In this document: one piece after another, positions 36,001 to 47,123 of the stretch | How the letters are laid out: the number at the start of each line of letters is the position of its first letter | Numbering within the stretch: the stretch's first letter is position 1 | DNA from: Anisakis pegreffii | Taxonomy: Eukaryota; Nematoda; Chromadorea; Rhabditida; Anisakidae | Length of the DNA: 64,000 nucleotides | Assembly (NCBI GenBank): GCA_035041965.1 | Contig: JAPYMA010000089.1 | Location: 1 to 64,000, forward strand | Reading direction: 5' to 3' | Program-made: the position numbers and the translations under genes | The notes under the pieces: model-generated | Database searches by the model: none | What the model was told of the DNA's origin: nothing | Seen by the model: the letters and a program-made list of their open reading frames with translations, nothing else

Positions 36001-38963
36001 TCATTATGGTTTTCGCCTTCTCTCAAGTAAATGCACGCTGCATATGCCAACTTCGAGGCATCAACAAAGGCATGCAGACTTACTGAGTGGTTATTATGAT
36101 TCGTTAATATGAGGCGAGGAACGTTAACGTTGGGATGTTGAGCCCAAAGTTTCATTAGATTTCTCCATTCGTTGGCTCGATAGTCTGGTAATACCTCGTC
36201 CCATTCCCACTTTTCTTTCCATAATTTTTGAAAGAATGATTTTCCGATCATAATTACAGGCGATATTAATCCTAGAGGATCGAAGTTACTGGATAATTGA
36301 TTCAGAACTCTTCTTTTGGTTATTAGTTTTAATTCATTATCGCTTATCTGTCTTAATGTAATGTTTAGTTGATCGTTGATGACGTCCCACTCATGTCCCA
36401 ACATTTTAGATAAATTTCCTTGCGTTCGATCTTTCACATCAAACAGGTCATTTACTTGTGATTCATTTGATAGCCATTCACGTAAATTCATTGAAGCTTC
36501 ATCAAAAACATTTTTTAACTTTCGGTACTTCCATTCAGCGTCCTCTACGGATCTCGCTCCGATCATGATGTTGTCTACATATGCATTTGCTCTCACTTCA
36601 TTGATTAAGTTTGTCATTCTTTTTCTGTTTTTGTCATCTGTGATGTCTTCCTTATGTAATGTCGTATCGAGATGATGTCTGATTGTCGCAGCTAGAAGGA
36701 AAGGACTAGCAATTACGCCGAAGGGTAATCTCGTGAACCGGTACGTTTCAATGTTCTCATGTGTTAATTCCTCGTTGCAGTTTTTTAGCCATAAGAATCG
36801 AGTTGAGTCTCGATCTTCCGTTCTTAATGACACTTGTAGATATGCTTTTTCTATGTCTGCGATAATGATGATTGGTGCGAGTCTGAAGCGTAGTAGCATT
36901 CCGTTAAGGTGCGGCATTAATACTGGTCCTCTGAACATTGCTTCATTTAAACTACGTTCTCTTTTGTTTACCTTTGAACTAGCATCATATACTATTCGTA
37001 GTTTTGTTGTAGTTTTGGATGGTGTTATCACTGGTTGATGTGGGATATAATAAATGGGGTGTTGTTTTTGGTTACTGCTTTGATCAACCTTTTCAATAAT
37101 ACCACGAATTTCTTGTTCTTTTATGATGTTGTCGTATTCATGAAGAAGTGATTGATTTCTTCTTAATCTTTTCAGTAGCGTTTTTAGTCGGCCCAGGCTA
37201 AGTCCATAATTTGATGCTAATGATGGTTCCTTTTCTTTCCAGGGAAAACCAACTTCGTATCGGTTATTCCTTTTACAGATGGTTTCTTCAAATTGTAATA
37301 AGGCATTGTCGTCGTCATTAATTATAGGATCATCTTTTATGCCCATGCTTTCGAGATCCCAAAATGTTTCTGGATTTTTGTGCAATTCTATTTTAGTTAC
37401 TTTATGAATTTCACTATCTGTGGTGCTCAGTTGATCGTCGTTCAAGAAGCGTTCAATTTGTACCATTGTCATTTGCTGGAGGGATGTTGATTTCTTGTCG
37501 ATCTGGCTAGGTCCGCAATACAGATCTCCAAGCATTGTGGGGATTTTGTATAATCCATCAGCTGTTTTTGTACCTATCTTTATGAAGTCCCACATGTAAT
37601 CAGAACCGATTAATATGTCTGGCTTTATTATGCTTTCATAATAAGGAGATTTCTTTGTCATTTCTAGATCGTTTTTGGAGATTCGTGCTTTTAATTCTCT
37701 TGTGAGTAATGGAATTGAATTAGCTTCGATTACTTTCCGGGTTCCATTAATTAGTTCAATTTCAATTTCGACTAATTTAGAGGCTACGCGGGTGATGCCT
37801 TTTTTTCCAAACGTGCACAATGATAATACTTGTTCTAATTTCGGAGTTAGTTGAAGTTGACGGGTCATTGCGTCAGTTATGAACGTTCTTTGAGACCCTG
37901 AGTCGAACAAGATTATCGTGTCTTCACCCGTTCTGTCATTCTTTTCAGGATTACGCACCTTTACTTTAGAAGTCATCAAATATACTTCTTTTTGTGTATG
38001 GTCACTGATTTGATTGTCGATTGTTGAATAGTTGATAATCTGGGTGTCATTATTGTCTTCATTTTCCTCTACGTTTACATGATTTACTTGGCTTGCTTGA
38101 GGCACCGAGCGGCGAGAAAAGAATTCTCGAGTTGCTGAATTTGAGCTGTTGGGTTGCTGCACGTTGGTCAAATGCTCTGGTGGGTATGTTTGTTGCGTTG
38201 CGTAGTAGCTTTGTGGTTGCAGCGATAAGTTCTCTGTTTTGATTTCATTTTGTCGGGCTTCGTACACTTCTCCTGGACGACGTTTGAACTGATCATAGTG
38301 ATTTATTGAATTGGGAGGAACTGCTGGATTCCTTTTTCTATCATTTTGATAAACTGGGTTGTGATTTGCCTTCCATTCACCATAATATAGATTGTTACGT
38401 GGTAAACAAAGTGCGGAGTGATGATCACCCTTGCAGAAATAACACGGCTTTCGATAAGAGCAAGCTCTGCCTGTATGTCCGCTTCTAAGACAACGCGAAC
38501 ATAAGCCTAACTCATTTATTCGATGCTTCCTGTTTGTCACCTCATGATACGTGATGCATTCATCTGCGAAATGTCGATCCCCACAAAGTTCGCATCTCTT
38601 CATGGCTGGGTCATTTCCTCTCGTGAATCTTTCGTTGACTGGCGGTCCGGTTTTAATGAGGTTCGGATTCGAATAATTATTTGGCGTTTGTCGTTCCGTT
38701 CTTCTTGTTTCACCGAGAATGTTGTTAACTTCTTCTTTGACTGAAATATATTTCATCAGTGACTTCTGTAATGCTTCCATGGTCCATACGTCCTCTGCGG
38801 GTTTATTCTTGATTACTTCTTCAAGTACGTTGTATGGTAATTTCTCTTGTACGGTGAACATGAGTGCTGTTTGATCGGGGTCCTCGTTGATGTTGCGTAA
38901 TTGGCGGCATGTTTTCTCTAATGTGTCCGCAAATTTTTTATACTGTCCAACGCGTTTGAGCAT
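33021..38963 (-). CDS. pol: Gag(C-term)-Pro-Pol-Env polyprotein of BEL copy 2, 1980-codon frame
   Basis: Domains by codon from 38963: end of the capsid (1-75); three zinc-knuckle-like Cys/His clusters (124-186); aspartic protease with DSG near 354-356; RT (about 640-900) with a YVDN active site near 795; RNase H with VDASK; integrase with an HHCC finger, Asp in LDYFGP near 1357, Asp in ISDN near 1423 and Glu near 1490; integrase C-terminal domain (near 1600-1660); then, in the same frame, an envelope-like part from about 1735 with a signal-like stretch, a short Cys-containing ectodomain, a heptad-rich helix, a membrane anchor near 1910-1930 and a basic tail. No internal stop. The listed first Met is probably not used; translation should enter from gag by -1 shift. 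Compared with copy 1 the ectodomain is some 300 residues shorter. Confidence 0.93.
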   Translation of the reverse strand: MLKRVGQYKKFADTLEKTCRQLRNINEDPDQTALMFTVQEKLPYNVLEEVIKNKPAEDVWTMEALQKSLMKYISVKEEVNNILGETRRTERQTPNNYSNPNLIKTGPPVNERFTRGNDPAMKRCELCGDRHFADECITYHEVTNRKHRINELGLCSRCLRSGHTGRACSYRKPCYFCKGDHHSALCLPRNNLYYGEWKANHNPVYQNDRKRNPAVPPNSINHYDQFKRRPGEVYEARQNEIKTENLSLQPQSYYATQQTYPPEHLTNVQQPNSSNSATREFFSRRSVPQASQVNHVNVEENEDNNDTQIINYSTIDNQISDHTQKEVYLMTSKVKVRNPEKNDRTGEDTIILFDSGSQRTFITDAMTRQLQLTPKLEQVLSLCTFGKKGITRVASKLVEIEIELINGTRKVIEANSIPLLTRELKARISKNDLEMTKKSPYYESIIKPDILIGSDYMWDFIKIGTKTADGLYKIPTMLGDLYCGPSQIDKKSTSLQQMTMVQIERFLNDDQLSTTDSEIHKVTKIELHKNPETFWDLESMGIKDDPIINDDDNALLQFEETICKRNNRYEVGFPWKEKEPSLASNYGLSLGRLKTLLKRLRRNQSLLHEYDNIIKEQEIRGIIEKVDQSSNQKQHPIYYIPHQPVITPSKTTTKLRIVYDASSKVNKRERSLNEAMFRGPVLMPHLNGMLLRFRLAPIIIIADIEKAYLQVSLRTEDRDSTRFLWLKNCNEELTHENIETYRFTRLPFGVIASPFLLAATIRHHLDTTLHKEDITDDKNRKRMTNLINEVRANAYVDNIMIGARSVEDAEWKYRKLKNVFDEASMNLREWLSNESQVNDLFDVKDRTQGNLSKMLGHEWDVINDQLNITLRQISDNELKLITKRRVLNQLSSNFDPLGLISPVIMIGKSFFQKLWKEKWEWDEVLPDYRANEWRNLMKLWAQHPNVNVPRLILTNHNNHSVSLHAFVDASKLAYAACIYLREGENHNEGKVQLIYAKNRLNPIKELTIPRLELMAVLIGTRALQFVEHELGLVVTSKCIWSDAKCVLTWLSSTRALPVFVANRIREIKASKNVEYRHVSTNENPADIATRGTDPENLARSAIWWNGPEWLKLPKKNWPQLQASIKNEVKAAENSEPPCEDTQQEETRLTVNAVIQNHNPSVLTEDIIERIATRVNSWRKLKGVVAYMRRWLHILKKPSQNQGSQLSIEELDIAEQIIIAHTQHKYFHNIKEAIEKNTRNSLRDQLGIQCINGALRCIGRYGAADINQSTKAPILIPTKGRITELIIHDAHKRSLHNGTQLTLSTIRNKFWIPKGRAAVKRVIKQCVICKRYDGGPFALPPMAPLPTMRTRRAYPFQYTGLDYFGPIEINDNGIRRKIWGCIWTCLSTRAVHLDIVTNLSARYFLNAFQRFIARRGSPSIIISDNSTTFTAGGRILTTSPQKKEWEKESLIRAKEMGIEWQYITSHAPWKGGVYERLIGLIKRTIKKTIGRRILTLEEMSTFLCEVEAVLNSRPLTYLYEEPDSRIIRPIDFIAPHVQLQIPSNQIDDNNDPDYQLSEEKDQLLEQYLEGLRILDRFWQIWHAEYLLSLRETQRMLHSAHHTENKREPKKGEVVLIHDDNMPRGQWKLGSIVELPKGSDGQIRVAIIKTMNRERIERPINKLYPLEISNPNNAPRISDTSDFLKHPNDPNLQTEATEEESTNYVNQNQQTFTTRHEPDRIVHRSIPPLIHLSTLACLLLIILSASAQTDGKYNGIIVELPTPHQCPKLTAKNVLETTALIATRTYQHLKVIKCAEIRRKVCTHALIVWCDGSDEQKPEWSEKIQSFRTLEFNYTKFGEQAAAENGNYDSDLRSILFDPPTSKTIKNTMSTTIDEMNQELEELLEDIGHQLDISATSLAKEIEQIATKWRVYLITLILIIILICLGLVRIFWLWKLCKRVTKRRRGRKRNKSEISHLEMSVIGNPKSVTHIVDDTFLEPMFQ

Positions 38964-39655
38964 TTCGGTAGATTTTGAATCCGGCCGTATAATGTCCGCC
39001 GCACTATTTGAATATTTCCAAAGCGGTTTTTCAAGATGTTCACCGCTTCCTCGTAATTGTCATCGGTGATTGGGATTGCTTCTAGTGCAGATTTGGCATC
39101 TCCTTCTAATAAGTTTAAGAGATGGGTGAACTTGATAGCATTGGGAATGTGTTGATGATCTATTATATTGTGGAATTGATCCCAGAATGCCTGGAACTTT
39201 AGGGGATCACCTGTGAATTTCAACGGTTCAAGTTTCGGAAGGTCAAATGTTGGCGTGGTCTGAAGCGTTATGGGTGTACTTCCATTTGGTTTGTTATTTA
39301 GAAGATTCTGTATTTCTTCTAACTGAACGTCCATGATTGTCATAGCTTCTTGTGCTTCCTCAATTTTTTCTGAAAAATTACCGGGTTGCGTCATGAATTG
39401 TTCATAAACCTGGAGTTCAGCTTGTTTTTCTTCGTTTTTTAATCTGTCTATTAAGTGAAGCCATTCTTGATGCTTGCTTTCCATAGTTTCAATTTTCTTC
39501 TTTATGGTTTCTATGGCGAGTCGCAGCTGCGACCGTCTGGTCTCGAGTTCTTCTATGTTGGCTGCTTTGCCTCCGAAATGAGGCAAGTCCGCAAGTAATT
39601 TCTCGAGTCTGGTCCGATTTCTATTTATAGTACCTCGAATAACGTTTGAAGTCAT
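38918..39655 (-). CDS. gag: Gag N-terminal part of BEL copy 2, 245 codons
   Basis: This is the first frame of the element, starting with the first ATG after a leader of about 260 bases. Residues about 30-130 form a coiled-coil-rich region with heptad-like charged helices (the IETIKKKIETMESK block). A BEL-type capsid region follows: LPKLEPLKFTGDPLKFQAFW, HLLNLLEGDAKSALEAI, and a long helix ending at LYGRIQNLP, the standard DUF1759-like retroelement capsid pattern. The frame stops at TAG (38920-38918) inside the capsid-like domain, before the zinc knuckles. The rest of Gag is in the -1 frame, and a slippery heptamer lies 10 bases before the stop. So this frame alone would give a truncated capsid; it is either a programmed-frameshift design or a one-base mutation. 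Confidence 0.88.
   Translation of the reverse strand: MTSNVIRGTINRNRTRLEKLLADLPHFGGKAANIEELETRRSQLRLAIETIKKKIETMESKHQEWLHLIDRLKNEEKQAELQVYEQFMTQPGNFSEKIEEAQEAMTIMDVQLEEIQNLLNNKPNGSTPITLQTTPTFDLPKLEPLKFTGDPLKFQAFWDQFHNIIDHQHIPNAIKFTHLLNLLEGDAKSALEAIPITDDNYEEAVNILKNRFGNIQIVRRTLYGRIQNLPKCSNALDSIKNLRTH
38930..38936 (-). promoter_or_regulatory. Candidate -1 ribosomal frameshift site A_AAT_TTG
   Basis: Read in the gag frame (codons ATA AAA AAT TTG CGG ACA CAT TAG) the heptamer A AAT TTG fits the X XXY YYZ rule with X=A, Y=T, Z=G. The gag stop follows after three sense codons. A shift of -1 here enters the 1,980-codon frame, where the capsid homology continues. A downstream stimulatory structure was not worked out. 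Confidence 0.6.
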
Positions 39656-39899
39656 TATGTATGTGAATGAGTGACTACTGAATAATGTGCGTAATAGAAT
39701 TATTAAATAATGAGCAATAGAAGATTCGGCACGGAATAATAATACGAACGATTCGTAATGAGAAAGGAGTTACAAGAATGAAAACCTGACACCGGAATTG
39801 TCGACTTGACACTTGAACTTATGATAACTTGATACCTGAACGTGAACAATGATTTTGACTGATACCAATAGACTGTAGCTTTTGGTCGGGCCGCCTTTT

Positions 39900-39916
39900 G
39901 TTCGCTCGTGGCACCA
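39900..39916 (-). other. Primer-binding site of BEL copy 2
   Basis: TGGTGCCACGAGCGAAC in element sense, starting directly after the 5' LTR. It begins TGG, the complement of a tRNA CCA end. I cannot name the tRNA with certainty. Confidence 0.8.
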
Positions 39917-39953
39917 TGTAACGACTATACGCACTTGTCGTTAATCTTTTACT

Positions 39954-39975
39954 CTCAAACTTGGGTAATTAAACC
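39954..39975 (-). other. SL1 spliced-leader sequence embedded in the 5' LTR
   Basis: In element sense the 22 bases run from GGTTTAATTA through CC to CAAGTTTGAG and equal the canonical nematode SL1 at every position. They occupy LTR positions 397-418 of 455. The following bases read AGTAAAAG, where SL RNA genes have a GTAAAC-type splice donor, so this is not simply a copied SL RNA gene. Confidence 0.93.
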
Positions 39976-39995
39976 ACAGCCATAGCATTCATAGG

Positions 39996-40003
39996 AAAAT
40001 ATA
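39996..40003 (-). promoter_or_regulatory. TATA-like box of the 5' LTR
   Basis: TATATTTT in element sense. Its first base is 28 nt upstream of the first G of the SL1-identical sequence, a normal TATA-to-start distance, so transcription could begin at the SL1 GG. The start site is inferred. Confidence 0.5.
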
Positions 40004-40371
40004 ATCGACAATGATAACGACGCAAACAACAACACTCACAATGACGACAGTGCTATACTAACAGTAATAATAACACTATTAATGATAACAACACCTCGCG
40101 ATAATATCTCTTAAATTCAAAACCTCCAATTACTTATCACTGATTTCGAATCAATCCCAACTGTTATCAATATTGTAACCTTAACTATGAATATCATCAG
40201 TCATCTTAACCACTAGTAACAAATACAACCCAACCACCAGTAACACGGCTCACAATAATCCACAACGACACAGACAAACCGTACAGAACAAGAAATGTGG
40301 GATGAACGATTCGCCACTCTCACTTTCGATACTCACACTCTTCTCCTTTTCGTGATTATCTAATCACGACA

Positions 40372-40376
40372 CCTAT
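40372..40376. repeat. Target-site duplication, right copy
   Basis: CCTAT, matching 31205-31209. Confidence 0.9.
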
Positions 40377-41743
40377 GATAGGCGATAAAACTTATACACA
40401 AACAATGATACAGCTGTGTGATTCAATCCAAAAGATGTCAAAAACCGCCTTTCTCAAGTAGTTTTGTATTCGCTGCTCCATCCTGCGATGGAATAGGAAG
40501 GTATTTAAACTTGATGATTCTGACAGCAGTTATTTTTGAAGTCGTAGCAAAAAAAAACTGAAGAATTTAGATGAAACACAAGCACGTGGATATATGCATA
40601 GAATGAAAGGTGAACATTCATTTGATCACTGGAGCACGCTAATAGTTATTCGTTAAGATTTTGCTTCGAAAGACTAGTTATTAGAATAGCAGACTTACCA
40701 ATATTGTTTTCATGCAACTTTCCATTCCTAGAAACATTCTGTGACAATGTAATTGCATCACTCAAATTTGTGTTATGTATTCTAACATCGTTTATAGCAT
40801 GATTTTGACGTGTTTTAATCGTTTTTGACTTCACTAGATCATCTTTTCTGGTTTGGTTCTATCGAAGAGATTTTTTTTAAAAGGAAATTTTTTGGAATAG
40901 AAGTGGCATATCTCCGAAATGGGCATAATTTACAACGATACGTGTCGAAGTATAACTGTGGTGCAATTTTTTAAGATTTTGGAAGTTCGTTGTTTCTGTG
41001 CAATGCGTGATTGGAAAGAACAACAGAACTGGCATGTAGCGATATCAGAGAAGCACATACTATTAATGAGTTGTGAATGCTATCAGCTAAAAACCAAAAA
41101 TGACAGCTTAATCTTGCAAAGTTTAACAGCTACTGCATGCTTCCCTTTCAGCATCAGAGAGCCGATGTGATCGGCTGGAGATTTTAGCGTAATATTCTCA
41201 CGATTGTGGTCTTGATAGATTGGTAAGAAGGCAGCACCTGCAACGTCGAAGATGTATATGATTGAGAATCTTGCATGAATAAAAGCTAATAATGGATCGA
41301 TTGATGTGAAGTGGGTTGGATCTATGGGATGGATGTTGAGAAGGCGTGAAGAGACTGGATCAACGTATGAAAGAAACGAACAGTAGCGTTTAATGTTGTC
41401 ACAGCAGTTCGTGTTCCCATATCCATCAACTTGCATTGTGTTCCTTTGTCGAAAACTCATCCTCCGTCCTTGTTATAAACCTGTCTCTTATTCAATTTCA
41501 CCACTTACAAAACCCGTCGGATTTATCCATTTAAACACAATCGATCATCATCTAGAGTGTCATTAGTATTGCTCTGCTCACGGCAACCATCTTCAAGTGC
41601 TTTCACATTGCACATTTTTTGCAGTTTGTTTCAATAGTTACATTGTGGCTCTGGAACTACAGTACGAGAACACTGTTTGATAGAATCCATCACTGAATAC
41701 TACTGATCTGTTCGTGGAATATTCTTCTCGATATCTTCAGCAA
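40377..41743. other. Intergenic stretch with one uncertain minus-strand frame
   Basis: Apart from the frame 41083-41460 (listed separately), AT-rich sequence without a recognisable signal. The promoter of the EGF/ShKT/nitrobindin-like gene should be near its right end. Confidence 0.4.
41083..41460 (-). CDS. Uncertain protein-coding exon or small gene, 125 codons
   Basis: The frame has a balanced, coding-like composition, with a core around LLNIHPIDPTHFTSIDPLLA and FSIIYIFDVAGAAFLPIY. I recognise no family. It ends in a Phe/Leu-rich stretch that could already be intron read-through. Splice partners were not found. Confidence 0.3.
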   Translation of the reverse strand: MSFRQRNTMQVDGYGNTNCCDNIKRYCSFLSYVDPVSSRLLNIHPIDPTHFTSIDPLLAFIHARFSIIYIFDVAGAAFLPIYQDHNRENITLKSPADHIGSLMLKGKHAVAVKLCKIKLSFLVFS

Positions 41744-45495
<3,752 letters not shown>

Positions 45496-45637
45496 GAATG
45501 TTTATTTTGAATTTGTATGATATGATTGTTGATAATCAGAATGATGTGTATCTTATTTATTAGTATTTGCTTAATTTATTGTCGATTAATTTGTTGAATG
45601 CGTTCATTTGAAACACATTTCTGAATTGAAAGATTAT

Positions 45638-45643
45638 AATAAA
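45638..45643 (+). terminator. Polyadenylation signal of the EGF/ShKT/nitrobindin-like gene
   Basis: AATAAA about 140 bases after the stop codon at 45493-45495. Confidence 0.55.
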
Positions 45644-45887
45644 CATTTATTTCATCCATATTATTGTTTGGAATTAACGTTTGAATGATGTCGTCTGCAT
45701 CTGAGGTGTCAATCGATCATTTTCAGACGCCATATTTTTTTGTTAAGTTTCCCCGTTTTCATCACTTCCGATACATGTAAAAGAAAGAATGTTAAAGAAG
45801 GCAACAAGTGTTCAGAGTGCTGACTATCTGCATGCCATTGGACAGGAACCTTTGGTCATTCACTTATCCAAGCAGCCTTCCGATCAT

Positions 45888-45965
45888 CAATTCTCATGTG
45901 TTTTCAGTTGTAATATTACATTGGAGTGATTGTTAGCGTAGCAACAACAACAAGATCAGCGAATT
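45888..45965 (+). repeat. Dispersed repeat, copy 1 (SINE-like, truncated)
   Basis: Shares ATTCTCATGTGT, TTTAGTTGTAATATTAC-like sequence, TTGGAG and TTGTTAGCGTAG with the copy at 46312. It lacks the B-box-like part. Confidence 0.55.
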
Positions 45966-46311
45966 TTGTTGTTATACATGTAAAACTCTAGACATTTGCT
46001 TTTTCGGTTTACAAATGCAACTTCAAAACATAATTTCTATTTAGCCAGCATAATTTTGCTCCCTCTTTGTCGTCATGTTACTTGACCTTCGTGAATTCCA
46101 AGAAATCTTTTTAGCAATGTACCCGTTTCATTTTTTTATTATCGCATGTTATTCACACAGTACGTCATGAATAAGAACTTAGTTTATACATTTAATTGCC
46201 GCGTTAATGGTATCTTCAATTGTGTGTCACTGGAATGAATATCAGCAAATTCGGTTGATGTTTGATGGTGTCGAAAATCGGAACCAGAAATTTCGTTGAA
46301 TGTTTTATTTC

Positions 46312-46435
46312 ATCATGAATTCCCATGTGTGTTTTTAGTTGTAATATTACGTTGGAGTTGTTGTTAGCGTAGTAACAACGACAAGGCGCTTAGTCGGGTA
46401 ATAACAACAACAAGACGCCCGTTCAAATCCCAAAC
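46312..46435 (+). repeat. Dispersed repeat, copy 2, with pol III A- and B-box-like motifs
   Basis: TAGCGTAGTAAC (46365-46376) resembles an A box and GTTCAAATC (46421-46429) fits the B-box consensus GWTCRANNC. The spacing of about 45 bases is normal for tRNA-derived SINEs. No cloverleaf can be drawn, so it is not called a tRNA. Confidence 0.45.
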
Positions 46436-47007
46436 TGAATACAGCGTCTTTTGGGAGAACGTTTCATCGGGTCGAATGAAGCGCTGCATTGAACTTTAAA
46501 TATTTTGTTTCATATACCAGTAGATACGTTTCATCGAATCACTCGATCATATTAAACCCTCCTATGTATCACTTAAGTTTGCACCATGTTCTTCAAATTT
46601 CTTGACGCTTAGTACGTAACGCATACAATCTATTCGTCTACCACTAATGATTCTGGTATCGTTTCGGACGACTATGAATTGTATTTGAAGATTCGATGAT
46701 AAACATCCTCTTTTTATCAAAAATATTTCAAAATTCCATTCAAAACGTGCGTTTTTTATCATTACCCTTCGCGATTAATTGGCTTAATTAACTCAATAAT
46801 CATTCTTCGATAGATATCGCTGTCATTGTAATTTTACAGTGTACTTATTGAGTATCCCGATAAAAACTGAAGCCTTTCTACTGCTCCCTCTACCTAAACA
46901 AATTAATCGCCGCATTCATATGCAGCCTCCACAACAGCGACGGTCTCGTAATGACAGGTAACTTGGAGACTTTATTGCAGGTCTCTTAGCTCATAATTGA
47001 TCATAAA

Positions 47008-47123
47008 TATTTATGGAGAGTCTCAATTTGAGATATCGGCCGGGCTAACATGCCCCAATAAATCAGTTTAACTTTGCAGCCCGTTCCATTGTACGTAACC
47101 CTAAGTGCTCCTCTCCATAAATA
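47008..47123. ncRNA. Candidate structured RNA closed by a 13-bp stem
   Basis: TATTTATGGAGAG (47008-47020) is the exact reverse complement of 47111-47123. Inside lie a hairpin TCTCA/TGAGA (47021-47033) and a CGGGCT (47041-47046) / AGCCCG (47078-47083) stem, giving a branched fold of 116 bases. No known RNA family was recognised. Strand and transcription are unknown. Confidence 0.4.

Larger units (their letters stand above)
31210..40371 (-). mobile_element. Full-length young BEL/Pao retrotransposon, copy 2
   Basis: The element is 9,162 bp, on the minus strand. It is flanked by a 5-bp target duplication CCTAT (31205-31209 and 40372-40376). Both 455-bp LTRs begin TG and end CA and differ by eye only at 31495 (T) versus 40202 (C), which points to recent insertion. 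In element order: 5' LTR 40371-39917, primer-binding site, leader, gag (39655-38918), gag/pol/env in the -1 frame (38963-33021), a 1.35-kb 3' non-coding region with duplicated hairpins, polypurine tract, 3' LTR 31664-31210. All enzyme motifs are intact and there is no stop within the 1,980-codon frame, so it could be active if the gag frameshift is made during translation. Confidence 0.96.
39917..40371 (-). repeat. 5' LTR of BEL copy 2 (455 bp)
   Basis: Same structure as the left LTR at an offset of 8,707. Inverted repeats lie at 40350-40369 (U3 start, arms TCGTGATTA / TAATCACGA on the plus strand) and 39919-39943 (U5 end, arms TAACGAC / GTCGTTA). Confidence 0.97.

Noticed and set aside
33350..38744. 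Many plus-strand and alternate-frame open frames across the minus-strand BEL element
   Set aside because: They are shadows of the 1,980-codon frame.
46312..46435. Possible tRNA gene because of A- and B-box-like words
   Set aside because: No acceptor stem, anticodon stem or T stem can be paired. Called a SINE-like repeat instead.
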